Positions 23,615 through 35,096 of a stretch of DNA of 64,000 nucleotides are shown here, piece after piece. The position numbers and the translations under genes were made by a program. Below the pieces are notes generated by a model, which saw only the letters and a list, made by a program, of their open reading frames with translations, had not been told where the DNA came from and ran no database searches. Numbering within the stretch: position 1 is the stretch's first letter; every line of letters begins with the position of its first letter. Source of the stretch: Dendrocalamus latiflorus (Eukaryota > Streptophyta > Magnoliopsida > Poales > Poaceae); the NCBI GenBank assembly GCA_017311315.1, contig CM029664.1:42019846-42083845 (forward strand), given 5' to 3'.

Positions 23615-24711
23615 ATGGGGCGGGCGCCGTGCTGCGACAAGGCGAGAGTGAAGAGGGGGCCGTGGTCGCCGGAGGAGGACGAGATGCTGCGGAGCTACGT
23701 CCGGAGCCACGGCACCGGCGGAAACTGGATCGCGCTCCCGCAGAAAGCAGGTATGGACGTGCAGCACATGCACGCGCGCTTGCGCTTGCCAAGAGCGGCA
23801 GTTGGGTTTCGCGGCTGCTAACCGCGCTTGGTCGTTTGGTTTGGACGTGCGCAGGGCTCAACCGGTGCGGCAAGAGCTGCCGGCTGCGGTGGCTCAACTA
23901 CCTGCGCCCGGACATCAAGCACGGCGGCTACACCGAGCAGGAGGACCGGATCATCTGCTCCCTCTACAACTCCATCGGAAGCAGGTGCAAACACACGCGT
24001 GCAAACTCGTGACTGCCTGACCGAAATCGCAACTTCAATTCTGAGTTATAACCAACCCCTTGCACGGCGCTGTTGTTAATCGTGTATACGTACTGAACCC
24101 GCCGCAGGTGGTCCATCATCGCGTCGAAGCTGCCCGGCCGGACGGACAACGACGTCAAGAACTACTGGAACACCAAACTCAAGAAGAAGGCCATCGCCAT
24201 GCAGCAGCAGCAGCAGCAGCAGTTGAACTACCACCACAACCACGACGCCGGCGGCCGTGGCCATGCCCGCGGCGCGCTTGTCACGCCACTGCCCGCTCCC
24301 CAGAGTCAATGCGCCTCCATGCAGCCGTCGCCGGCGTCCGCCGCCTCGTCTGCGGTTAGCACCGCGAGCGGCGACGCGTGCAGCTTCGGCGCCATGTACT
24401 TCCCGTCCCAGAGGCCACTCGCGCACTACAACGCCGCGGCGCCGCTCACCGAGTTCTCCCCCGTGCCGACACCGGCCGCCTCCAACAGCTGGGCCAACGT
24501 CATGGCGCTCGAGGACATGTTCTTGCCCGAGCTCATCGGAGGCGGCGAGTTCCCCCACGGCGACCTCTTCGGCGGGTTCGGGCCGCTGCTGCAGGAAAGG
24601 TCGTCCCTGCAGGAGCTCTCGGCGTGCTACTTCCCCAACGCGCAGGCGGAGATGTGGGCGGCCGCCGATCACGTCAAGCCGCCGGCCGGCCTGTGCCACA
24701 GCCTGACATGA
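23615..24711 (+). CDS. R2R3-MYB transcription factor, subgroup 14 (RAX/MYB36-like)
   Basis: Exons are 23615-23750, 23855-23984 and 24108-24711 with GT/AG introns at the two positions conserved in R2R3-MYB genes; total 289 residues. The R2 repeat starts after MGRAPCCDKARVKRGPWSPE and contains GNWIALPQKAG and CGKSCRLRWLNYLRPDIKHG. The R3 repeat reads YTEQEDRIICSLYNSIGSR, then WSIIASKLPGRTDNDVKNYW. The MGRAPCCDK start, the GTGGNWIALPQK segment and IKHGGY are characteristic of subgroup 14 (RAX/Blind, MYB36, MYB87), which act in axillary meristem or endodermal development. The exact member is not determined. The C-terminal part is Ala/Ser/Pro-rich, with a Gln run (residues ~117-123) and Met/acidic stretches such as MALEDMFLPEL, possibly activating. 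No lesion is seen. Confidence 0.95.
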
Positions 24712-27700
24712 AAATTGAACACTAATATTCCATCCATGAATGCTTGCAAGATTCACGGCTAGCTAGTTCTTGGCTTCTTAATTGCCTCTCTTTCTCTCTC
24801 CATGAGATCGATTATTACATGTACATTATATTATCAGTTATTACCACTGCTATGTCATAGAGGAATTAGAGATGTGGATTGCCAATTTGACACTGTTCGC
24901 TACCAGTCCGGTTACTGTGAAATCTTCCGTTAGTGTGACCTTTCTTCCTCCATGTGACAACACGGATAGGGCTCTAGCTTTCAAGTCTTTGCTCTTGCGC
25001 CAAGTCTGCCTCTAGTCTAACAAGCCAATTAATAGACGTAGAAGAAGATATACCACTAGCTGTAACTTGTGACACTGTCACATTGGAAATAAAATGCCCT
25101 AAGATATATGGCTATGAATGATCATGTAATCATCATTTGACTATTGCTTGGTCGTCCGAGGCAGGCCGGCCGGCAACGAGAAGCACATGATGTACTGTGC
25201 ATGTGTTCGAGAGTTTCTCCATGATGATGACGATGACGACGACGAAGCCAGGTTGGTGCCGTGTGTGCGCGCGACACGGACCAGCTCGTGAGGCTCGCAT
25301 GCATGGCCACCCGGACCCGGCCGTTCCAAGAGGCGACCACCAATGGAGAAGAAGGCGTGTTGATGCAAGCAACTCGCGAGAACCGGACGATTCGATTCGA
25401 TCTCTCTGCGGCAATCACGTTGCATTTGATTAATAGTGCCTCGTCTTGGTGCCATTTGCCGTTCTTATTTTATCGATCACCTCTTTGAAGCACATGGGCA
25501 TCGGGTTTAGTGCTAGCCTGATTAACTATGCACACTTTAGGAGTGTAAATCCGTTGTTTATCTGGAGGAGGTTTTGACTTTTGACACTTGTGCTGCGAGG
25601 GAAAAGGGGCTGGTTAGATGAGACCATGTCTACACTCAAGACTACCTATCGGTTTGGGAGAAGCTTCCTTGCCATGCACGCATGCTCTCTTAACCAGCAA
25701 TTAGACGACGACTCTTCACTCGTCAAAAGATTCAACACCTTGCATACAAATATTTTGTATCGATCTGAAGCTTTCTTTTGCTCTGGATCACAAGAGAGAG
25801 GGTGGAGTTTGTTGTGAATTTTTCATTTTTTATTGCTTCAAGGGTCCACATAGTGACATAGAATTATCACACATTGCAGCATTTTGTGATAAGCATAGCA
25901 GAAGAACTAGCCTATCGGGAGGCCTCAGGGCGAGGCCCTCCATCCACCGTTGATCACCTTCTCCATAGAAAATCCTTCCAGTATAGCACCTTTTCATGGG
26001 TCCCATTTTGGTACCCTAGGTGATACCACAATATGATGTTCTAATTTTTTTTTTCTCCTGGATTCTACCGTCCGTGTCAAAGTGCATCACTGGCGGGTTG
26101 TTCAGCATTTCAGACGCTGCTGACATTGCGATGAAGGGAAGGTTCGATCGGGCTTGGTCTCTTGCCATGCCCATGACGCATGCCGCAGTGTCCGTGGTTA
26201 CAACCGTTACACCACACTTGGTCCTAGTCCTTCTGATCGGCATGGAAAAAAATTTGGCAATGTCACTTCTGGCGTCACAACTCACAAGAACAGATATGGG
26301 CCAAAACACACAGTGCTTACTATAATACAGGGTAAATACAGTGAATGCTCCTTAAAGGAAAAACAATAAATTGATCCTGTTTGTAACATGGGAATTTTGG
26401 GTCTGTTCTTTTTTTTTTGTTGAAGCTTATGGTTTTGGTTATGACTTTTGGTTTTTAGGCTATTTGTGCGAGAGATTGTAGAGTAACAGAAACTCACATA
26501 TTGTGTTTGCCGATATAAATGAAGTCGGTACAGTATGTACTACAATTAACTAGTAGATCTTATCTTAAAAAGATACTCTATTTAAAAGCTAGTTACTATA
26601 GAAAAAATCAAAAAGTAACTTTTAGAAGCTGACCTTTTTCTGATTACAATAGAAATAGAATCGTTTTCTATAAAATTCTTCCGTGTCAAACGGACCTCAA
26701 TGGTAACGAGGGCCACAAAGAAGTAATCCTTATCTGGTTACAAGACGTTGAAGTCTTAGTGTGTTCTTCTTGATTGTTGGCATCCCCAACACCAAGTGAT
26801 TGTTTAGTCATGGATGGCTCATTAAACAATCTGAAGGTCGGTGACCTAATGGCCCTTATGGGGATTGGAAATGGTAAAGGTGTAGTAGCTAGTACTACAG
26901 TGTGTAAGGCTTTTGCCGTACTTGTAGAAGAAACCATGGTTTTACTGGTGCCTACTCGTATGCCCTGTTTCTGGTTTGGGTTTTGTTTGACCAGGCAATC
27001 CCACCGTCTGTGCTGAAGCCGGGCGCTAGGATTTGACATTTTGATCGTTGATTACTTCACAGTTCACATCGAGTCAAAGAAGCGGATTGCGATGCGCAAA
27101 CTAGTTGGCAACGTGCAGAGTACAGTCAGTTGATCGAGGCAAGTAAGGTTTAGGCGTGGAGCTAGTTATCGTCAGTTTCATATTGATAGAAACTACTGCT
27201 TTGCATCAGTAGTCTGACCCCTCTGAGAAACTTGTGCCACTTGGATTCTTGTTGGTGCCATAGCTCAGTAGTATAATTTTACCAAGTTTGATTGAAAGAG
27301 AAGGTGACAAGCTGTGGTTAAGCAGTTCTCATCACCTTCCTTAGTATCGATGTTAAGTCTTCATCCCTAAGTCTTTATGTTTTCGTTTTATCCCACTATG
27401 CCAATCTACTCTGGTTGAAGATTGATAATAAAGTGAGAAATATGTCATGTGGGCAGATTATGCATGAGAAAGAAAAAGATATATCTTGTGTTAAACTGAA
27501 ATCGTAAAGATAGCTTAACAAAAACGTAAAGAGACAAATGCATCCGACACCATTTACTCGAAGAAAATTGGCAACAGGAACAACTTGCCTGGCTTGCATT
27601 GCCAACTAGAAACTAGATCTTTTTCAGAATTAAAGCTGCACGCTTGTTGGTTAGATCAATGCTGTAACAGTGTTCTATAGCTTTAAAGCTTTTCTTCCTT

Positions 27701-28149
27701 TGCTTCAATTGCTCTAGCTACTCTCTAAAAAAGCAAAATGAAAAACGGTATTATTTTTTGAGATTTGCATAATAAGATCTGAAACTAAAGAGGGAAATGC
27801 TTAGACTTATATTTTTCTGACATGTGGGTAAAATAAGAGGAAAAAAAAGAGTCCCTGTTCTTGATCTTAATTTTTCAGGAGGACAAAGGAAAAAGACGCA
27901 AGAAAACACAAATCTAGACAAATGCCTAGACGTGTGTCGCTGCGTGCTTGCAAGCATGCCGGCGGTTTCAAGTAAAGTGCATGAGCTAAGTGTGGTTGGT
28001 GCCCTCAAAGGCAAAGCTTGAGAATGCAAGTGTGTGTACGATCTCTCCCATCTCTTTGTCAACCAACCTAAAAAGGATCAAAGGAACAAATGGTAACATC
28101 ATAGCTGCGCCCCAAATGTACTTTCTGAAATGCATGGACGCAAGATATT
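24712..28149. other. Intergenic stretch, no gene recognised
   Basis: After the MYB stop codon comes AT-rich 3' flank. A GC-rich patch (25140-25440) has an irregular GATGACGACG run but no protein I recognise. A MITE is at 26399-26696. From 26700 to 28145 I see no domain, splice pattern or RNA gene. The stretch ends at the ATATT insertion site of the next copia element. Confidence 0.5.
26399..26696. mobile_element. MITE copy B (GGCTTCTAAAAGC family)
   Basis: Shares the interior with copies at 11368 and 44767: GTAACAGAAACTCAC, then GCCGATATAAATGAAG, TACTACAATTAACTAGTAGA and AACTTTTAGAAGC. The termini are GGGTCTGTTC on the left and, on the other strand from the right, AGGTCCGTTTGACACGG. It carries about 50 extra bases near its right end. 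The target duplication is not resolved. Confidence 0.65.
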
Positions 28150-28416
28150 TGAAGATAATGTGAGAAAATCCAAAATAATATTATGATGAACTATTACAAT
28201 ATTTTTAGAGTAGTTAAGTGTTTTTTTTATAAAGATCGCTTTCTACTTGGGCTATTTGCTTCGACCGCAAAAAGTAATCGGAGACATAAAATGGTAGTCC
28301 AATTGGCCTTGGAATAGGCGGTCTGAATGGCCCTGTGTTGGGCGATCCGATCGGCAGGTCGAGCACGGCAAGAACGACCATAGATGGTCGCAGCTTCAAT
28401 ACCTAGTTAGTGCTCG

Positions 28417-28554
28417 GTGATTGATAGTCGTAGACTTTACGATCGATAGTTGTAGACTTAGTGATCGGTAGTCATAGACTTAGTGATCGGTAGTCATAGA
28501 CTTAGTGATCGATAGTCGTAGACTTTGCGATCGGTAGTCGTCGACTTTGCGATT
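28417..28554 (+). repeat. 22-bp tandem repeat in the 5' LTR, ~6 copies
   Basis: The unit is of the form GTGATCGGTAGTCATAGACT plus two bases, with a few substitutions between copies. About 6.2 units are present here and nine in the 3' LTR. Confidence 0.85.
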
Positions 28555-28895
28555 GTGTGCCGAAGGTCTCACGGTCGGTACTCATAGGTTTCGAGTGTTT
28601 CAATTCTTGTATCCTTCGAATTACCTTGAGTACTCGTATCTGACAAGTTGGGATCAATGGTCGGATCACCCGAGGGCTAGTAGTTGGATCGGTTGTGGAT
28701 CGACTAGATAGTGGGTTTTCGACCAGGGTCTGATCCTTGATGTTTTTGAGTCGTGAGTTGTGTTCGATTGATCTAGATTTTTGCATTTGTGCACAGGGGT
28801 TATTGTTTAGCCCTAAGTTTAGGATCAATGGTTTGGTTGCATATATTTTATATTGTGATGACTTTGTGTAATGTGCGGTGCTACGTGATGGTTTG

Positions 28896-29589
28896 CGTAA
28901 CGCCCTAGGGTCCAAACTGGCGCAGACCTAACCACATTTTGGATAGGTCACGCACACGTAGCAACCCGCTTGCACTTTCGTCCTCGCTTCGCGCAAAACG
29001 GTTAACTGGGGTGCTACCATTGGAACTCCTAGGCTTATATGTAAGTGTTTCTCAAGGTAAGCTAGCAAGGTGGGACTAATTCAGAAATTCATGTGCGCAC
29101 ACACATGGGCCAACATGGGCCGGGGTGTCACATACACCCCCCTCAAAGGACCCGACGTCCTCGTTGGACCAACATACCCACACCGGGGCAAATGATAAGA
29201 ATATCCTCTCTTGGCACATGTCCGTACGTTCAGTGCCAGCACATATGTCATGCCGTGTGTCCGCTACGGGCCCACACGCGCCATGCGCCATATGCCCGCG
29301 CCCCTGACCCGCACGCGCCCATGTAACCGCGAGAGTCGGCTCTGATACCATTTGTAACGCCCTAGGGTCCAAACTGGCTCAGACCTAACCACATTTTGGA
29401 TAGGTCACGCACACGTAGCAACCCGCTTGCACTTTCGTCCTCGCTTCGCGCAAAACGGTTAACCGGGGTGCTACCATTGGAACTCCTAGGCTTATATGTA
29501 AGTGTTTCTCAAGGTAAACTAGCAAGGTGGGACTAACCCAGAAATTGATGTGCGCACACACATGGGCCAACATGGGCCAGGGTGTCACA
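28896..29589 (-). mobile_element. TRIM nested in the 5' LTR
   Basis: Two 237-bp direct repeats (28896-29132 and 29353-29589) start TGTAACGCCCTAGGG and end GGTGTCACA. They flank 220 bp with no coding capacity. On the minus strand a PBS (TGGTATCAGAGCC, 29350-29338) follows the 5' repeat and a purine tract (CCTTTGAGGGGGG) precedes the 3' repeat. The duplication GTTTG flanks the unit (28891-28895 and 29590-29594). The other LTR of the host element keeps the empty site at about 39130-39145. The first base of the left repeat is C instead of T. Confidence 0.92.
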
Positions 29590-30001
29590 GTTTGCTTATT
29601 TGTGTTGGTTGCAAGACTTCAGAGCTTGGTCATGGCAAGGCGTTGGAAGATCGGGACTAGGCATATGGTGGTGCTGAGGTCCAGAATGGTTAAGGAGACG
29701 TCGAAGATGATCGAGGTTATGCAGAGTGGTTGCAAGTCAGGACGACGAGGAACCGGAACGGGAGCTGCCGGTGGTGGACATGAAGGGCAACGACAAGGTG
29801 GACCAAGACTAGGCTCAGGGAGGAGTTGAATTCTTGTGCGGTCAAGGAAGTTGGGTGCTCGTCATACGCAATGGGAAGCTTCATGGAAACTGGTAGATGG
29901 GCATTTTGGTAAATTACCCAATACCGGAAAAGTGGTGGTGTGTGTGAAACCGCAACGTCAGCCTAAATGATTTAGGTCTTGTATATGAGAAAGTAAAATC
30001 T

Positions 30002-30021
30002 AGTGTGTGTGTGTGTGTGTG
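30002..30021 (+). repeat. GT microsatellite
   Basis: An uninterrupted (GT)n tract of about 20 bases within the 5' LTR. The 3' LTR has only a few units at the matching place (39548-39555). Confidence 0.75.
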
Positions 30022-30943
30022 GAGTTAACGGGTTCCCCATTGTGATAGTGGATTGGATCCACTAAAGGTTAAGTGACTAGCTGCTCACCTATAAAAAGAG
30101 GTTCGTAGGGAGACAAGAAAATATTCCAAGCCATCTCTCTTGTGCTTTCTTATTAGATTTAGGATTTTGAAAGTGAGTACCTTGGGTACTGTTTGTCCTC
30201 TAAGGTGGAGTGGTTGTAAAACCTGCCTTCTCAAGTAAGTAATACATTAATCTTTGTGCAACTCTTAAGTCCCTCTTGTTCTTGGTTGATGTGCTTGATT
30301 TTTGGTTGTTTTTATCTCTCTTCTTTTCTTCTTCGCTGTACCAACAACGTGTAAGAGATGGAGATAATCCTTGTGAATACATCTCCACCCGTCGAGGACT
30401 TTGATAGCACGATTCACGAGAAAACTCGATTTCTGCCTGTTCTTGGCCTCATCAAGTGATTTCTGTTTCAAGGGGTTTTGGATCATTTTCTTCGGTGTTT
30501 GTAGCCTGCTGCAACATGTGGGAATACTTTTAGAGCCATCTTGACCATCATCTACCCACGAGCAAGTTGTATTCGCCAATCGGGGTTTTTGCTCTACTTT
30601 GGCGCTCTTTTCAATCAATTACAGAAAGGTCGGAACTTTGATAATTATTTTGTCGATCGTCAAATGTAATAAGTTCCTATGATTTTAAGCAATTCTTGTT
30701 TGAAGTTTCATGACTTTTGAATCAGTTAATCAAAAGTTGCATGAATTTGAGATCTTGTGGTCATGCTAAAAACTCTATTCCTTTTGACTTTGGTGTAGAA
30801 GTTGTAGTACCGCTAGTTCTCTAGCAGTAGTACCGCAGCTACTAGTCATTGACCATGTTGGTTTTCGACCACTCTTTGGTTATCGACCACATCGGTTTTC
30901 GACCATGCTTTGGTCATATAGATCTTAACTGGTCTTTAGAGCC

Positions 30944-32000
30944 ATGGCAGCAGACAAGTATCCACCAAGCCTCCTATCTTTGATGGTATCAACTATCCCT
31001 TTTGGAAGAGTAGAATGGAGTCTTATATTAAGGCCCAAGGCTATGCAATTTGGAAGAAGATTAAAACTCAGTTCGTCGTTCCTGCCAAAAATGACATCAC
31101 GATTTTGAATACGCCTGATGTTGAGGCAAATGCTAAGGCAAGGAACATCATCATTTAGGGTCTTAACCGAAGCGTGTTTGATGGTATCTCTCATCTCAAG
31201 TCAGTATATGACATCTGGGTGACCCTCGATGCATACCATGTGGGCACCGCTTAGATCAAGACTATTTGACAAAACCAGTATAAGCGAGAATACAACAAGT
31301 TTGAGATGCTTGCTGGTGAGTCCTTAGATGAATACTTTGATAGATTTCACAAGACTCTAAACAACCTCTGAGCTGTTGGTCTTACACATTCAGACTCGGA
31401 TAACACTCGATAGATGCTGTCTGTAGATCTAAGAGTTTGGAAGATGAACATGATCACCATCAAGTACACGACTAATTTATCGACCTTGACTCTTGACGCG
31501 TTGTACTCACGTCTCAAGACTCATGAGATCAACATCATCTCTTGCAAGACAAAGCCACAGTCGATGGCCCTTGTCACTGATCCCACATCTGCTTCTAGAG
31601 CATCTTTTGATGGTGTCTTTGGTCTTTCCTTGGCTACTCTATACGTAATGAGTGACGACCAATTTGAGCAGTTTTCCGAGAGTGATCTAGCCTTCTTAGC
31701 TAGAAAATTCTCCCACACTTATAAGAGGGTCAGAGAGAGGAAAAGAAGGGGTCCCGTGATCTGTTTCAAGTGTGGTGGCCCCAACCACATTCGAGCGAAC
31801 TGCCCCAAGTTGGAGAAAGGGAAGAACAACTATGACGGGGTGAACAAGAATGACCACATCAATAAGAACCACAACAAGAAGTCGCCAGCTCATGATTCAA
31901 GCAAAGAAAATAAGTACCGCAACTTTGACAAGGCCAAGAAGCTCTTCCACCATGTCTTTACTGCCTTCGACAATTTTGACTTCAGCGACATGGAGAGCTA
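30944..32000 (+). pseudogene. Copia gag remnant with zinc knuckle
   Basis: After an ATG at 30944 the frame shifts, then reads KPPIFDGINYPFWKSRM, the classic copia gag start. Stops interrupt it several times before 31414, from where it is open to 32001. The zinc knuckle CFKCGGPNHIRANC (from 31762) keeps all four ligands of CX2CX4HX4C and is followed by a Lys/Asn-rich segment. The stops prevent expression as one protein. Confidence 0.85.
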
Positions 32001-32064
32001 GAGCAACGACGACAGCGAGGACGATTCATAGACGAACACCAAGGACGGTGATGACTTCACCGAG

Positions 32065-33099
32065 ATGTGCTTCGTGGCTGACAAGAACGGCATCATCGAT
32101 GACAATCTCTACAGTAACTCCGATGAGGTATGCCTCTCCTACGACCAAATCAATGATGATTTTATCAAGTTAGGAAAGTTTTATGCTAGGTTTATGACTA
32201 GGTGTGGTGAGTTAGAGAATGAGGTAGAGAGTTTGTCACGGGAGCTTACTTCACTTAGATCTGCTTCCTCCCATGACGATAGTGATGTATGTGCTTCCTT
32301 GCTTGGAAATATGGAGAAGTTAAGGACCTTGCATGATAGTGTGATTTCTGAGCTGTATTTGCTTAAGGTGGAGAATGTTAGTCTGCTAGTTGAATTAGAG
32401 GTATCTAGAGTTGCTCCTTTATATTCTAATTATGTTGAGACTATACTCTACACCTCATATGAGGATAAGGACAATACTTTTAGAGAATTGTATACCATGC
32501 TCCTTGATCTGCCAAAAATTTGTGATAGTTGTACCAATTTGAAGATTAATTTAAAGAAAGCATATCATAAAATCACTGAAATACAAGCTGCTCTAATGGA
32601 GCCTATTGTTTCTTGTGCTAACTGTCCTAAATTAACTGCTGAACTTGAAACTATTTTCAAGCAATTTCAAGACATCTGTGATCACAATAAGAAAATGGGT
32701 AAATATGCTTCTAAGGCCCCTGTTAGTTCACCATGCAATAAATGTGAAAGACTAAAATATGAATTTATTACATTGGATGAAAAATATGTGAAGCTAATTA
32801 AGGATCTACTAGAGGAACCACAATCTAAATGCTTGTTCTGTGCTGAAGTAAGGGAGAAAATGGAGAATATGCAAAAGACTTTAGGGAGGGTTACGAGGCC
32901 CAGATGGCTAGGATTAGGAATGCCCTTTGTGTGTCTTGCGGAGCCCTCGAAGTTGAGGTGGCTGTGCATAAGGAGAAATATGCACGTGCTATTTGACCTT
33001 CTCCCTCTGGTTCTTCATACTCTACTTCTGGTTCCTCACGCTCTGCTTGTCTTTGTGCTTCTTGTGCCTCGTTTTTTTGGGAGTGTGAGTACCTCATAA
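32065..33099 (+). pseudogene. Copia gag extension, coiled-coil and Cys-pair rich
   Basis: An open frame of 344 codons continues gag after a stop at about 32030. It contains long charged helices (ELENEVESLSREL and similar) and repeated Cys pairs (CDSCTNLK, CANCPKLT, CNKCERLK, CLFCAEV) spaced about 40-60 residues apart. The last ~60 residues run in a shifted frame. The same type of segment lies at 15511-15798. Its role in the element is not known to me; the Cys pairs suggest metal binding. Confidence 0.7.
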
Positions 33100-33529
33100 A
33101 CACTCTTGAAAAATTTATTGGAGGCAAGACTAAAATGACAATGTTTAAGTCTGCAGGCTTTGTCCAGGGCATTTCTGATAGTAAGGGCGTGCCTCTTGCT
33201 ACGTCGACCACTCAGAAGGCGAAGTATCATTGCACCTTCTATTATAAGGATGGACATTTGGTCGATTTCTATAGTGGTCAGTACCTTGCTTTTGGTCAGA
33301 CCAACTCTTCGATAGTGGTTGGACCTAGCAGAGGCTTGAGGTCTGCTTCTGGACCATCTGGTTCTGTGAAAGGTAGAGTGCATAGAGTAGCTAGAGAGGT
33401 CTTATGTTTCTGTGTCTGGATCTACTACTCATCATGTGACTCAATACTGGGTTTCTAGATCTGCTCTTATTTACCCCAGTACTGAGCCATCGATGTTCTC
33501 TTCTTAATAACTCAGGTTCGCCGAGCTGG

Positions 33530-34950
33530 GAAGGGAGAGGTTTGGCTTGTCAACTCTGGCTGTTCTCGTCACATGACTAGCGACTTCCATTGGTTCTCTT
33601 CCCTAGTCCGAGCTCCAAGTGATGAGACAATCACCATTGGAGATGCTTCGTTAGGTTGAGTCATTGCTAAAGGTACTATGTGCATTAATATTCTTTCATT
33701 CTTAAGGATGTTGCCTTAGTGAGTAAGCTACATTATAATTTGCTATCCATTTCTCAACTTACCGATGACGATTTTGAGATAAGCTTTAAGAAAAATACTT
33801 GTAAAATCCTTAATTCTTCAAAAAATTTAGTTTGCAGGATTTCTAGATTTGGGAGGATCTTTTGTAATGATTTTATTAAGTCTTCTGGTGATTCTATTTG
33901 ATGTTTAGTTGCTTCTGAGTCCCGTGATCTCTCCTTCTGGCATAGGAGATTTGGTCACATTGGCTTTGATCATGTAACCCAAGTTAGCATTCATGACCTC
34001 ATTCGTGGTCTGTCTATGCTCAAGATGGTCAAAGACTTAGTTTGTGCTCCTTGCCAGCATGGCAAGTGGTTGCTCTTCTCATCGCCTAGTCACTGTGACT
34101 ATGACCGATACACCAGGACAGCTTCTTCATATGGACACTATTGGTCCAGCTCGAGTGCAGTTGGTCGATGAGAAGTGGTATGCCCTTATCATGGTTGATG
34201 ACTTTTGGAGGTTTTCTTAGGTAATTTTCTTACCCTCAAAGGATGAGACTTTAAGTCATTTTCGTGGTTTGTTCAGTAGGTTGTCAGTTGAGCTCCCTAG
34301 TGCCTTATGAGCGATCCACGGTGATGATGGCACAGAGTTTAAGATCTTCTACTTTGAGAGCTTCTGTGATGAGATAGGTGTAGAGCATCAGTTTTCTTCT
34401 CCACACGTTCCTTAGCAAAATGGCGTTGTGCAAAGGAAGAACCGTACTTTGGTCGAGATGGCCAAGATGATGCTAGACGAGTATGCTACACCTAGGAAGT
34501 TTTGGACTGAGGCTATAGCCACCGTGTGCCATGTTTTGAATAGATTTTTTCTAAGGGCACCTTGCAGCGCACTTCTTATGAGTTGAGGTATAGGCAAAAG
34601 CCTAGTGTCTCACATTTTCATATTTTCAGTTGCAAGTGTTTTATTCTGAAGTCAGGAAACCTAGATAAGTTTGAGTCTCGCTCTTCTGATGGTATATTTC
34701 TGGGTTACTTGACTTCTTCGTGGGGTTATATAGTCTGGAACTGCGAGACCAATAGGATCATAGAGACCTGTGAGGTTACTTTCAATGAGGCCAGTCCTGA
34801 CGCTAGGCCCGACATCTCAGGTCCAGTTATGCAGTCTGAGACCATCTTTGTAGATGATGAGGATGATGGAGATGAAGGTTATTTACCTGATCCAGTCCAT
34901 CCTTTCCTTGAGGTGCCTGCCTCTACCACTGCACCTCAAGAAGATTAGTC
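33530..34950 (+). pseudogene. Copia protease-integrase remnant
   Basis: The protease motif reads VWLVNSGCSRHMTSDF near 33535, with Asn in place of the catalytic Asp. Integrase follows: a GAG-pre-integrase segment near 33940 (FWHRRFGHIGF), the catalytic core around 34130-34450 in several frames, and the C-terminal part 34562-34948 with SCKCFILKSGNLDKF and DGIFLGYLTSSWGYIVW. Frameshifts and stops are spread throughout. Confidence 0.78.
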
Positions 34951-35096
34951 CTTACCTTCTGATTCTTCTAGAGTTGTGGCTCTGCTCCTACCACCTCAGC
35001 TCATAAGGTAGAGGCTACTTGTTCTTCTCATCTAGGGCCTCCTGAACACATTCAGCATCGTCATCCTCTGGAGCCTACCATAGGAGATTTTCTTGA

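Larger units (their letters stand above)
28150..30928 (+). repeat. 5' LTR of the plus-strand large copia
   Basis: It aligns with the 3' LTR from TGAAGATAATGTGAG onwards. Compared with that LTR it contains a 694-bp TRIM plus its duplication, fewer 22-bp repeats, and lacks about 230 bp of TTCGACCAC-rich sequence near its end. Confidence 0.85.

Noticed and set aside
23174..23897. Minus-strand open frames overlapping MYB exon 1 and promoter
   Set aside because: They are shadows of GC-rich coding sequence; the plus-strand MYB gene explains the region fully.
27240..27310. Sequence with GGTGCCATAGCTCAGTAG resembling the start of a tRNA
   Set aside because: No cloverleaf can be drawn: the anticodon and T-arm consensus are missing in the following 60 bases.
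28417..28554. Regular 22-bp repeats that could suggest a CRISPR array
   Set aside because: There are no spacers: the units abut one another, and they lie in an LTR of a plant retroelement.
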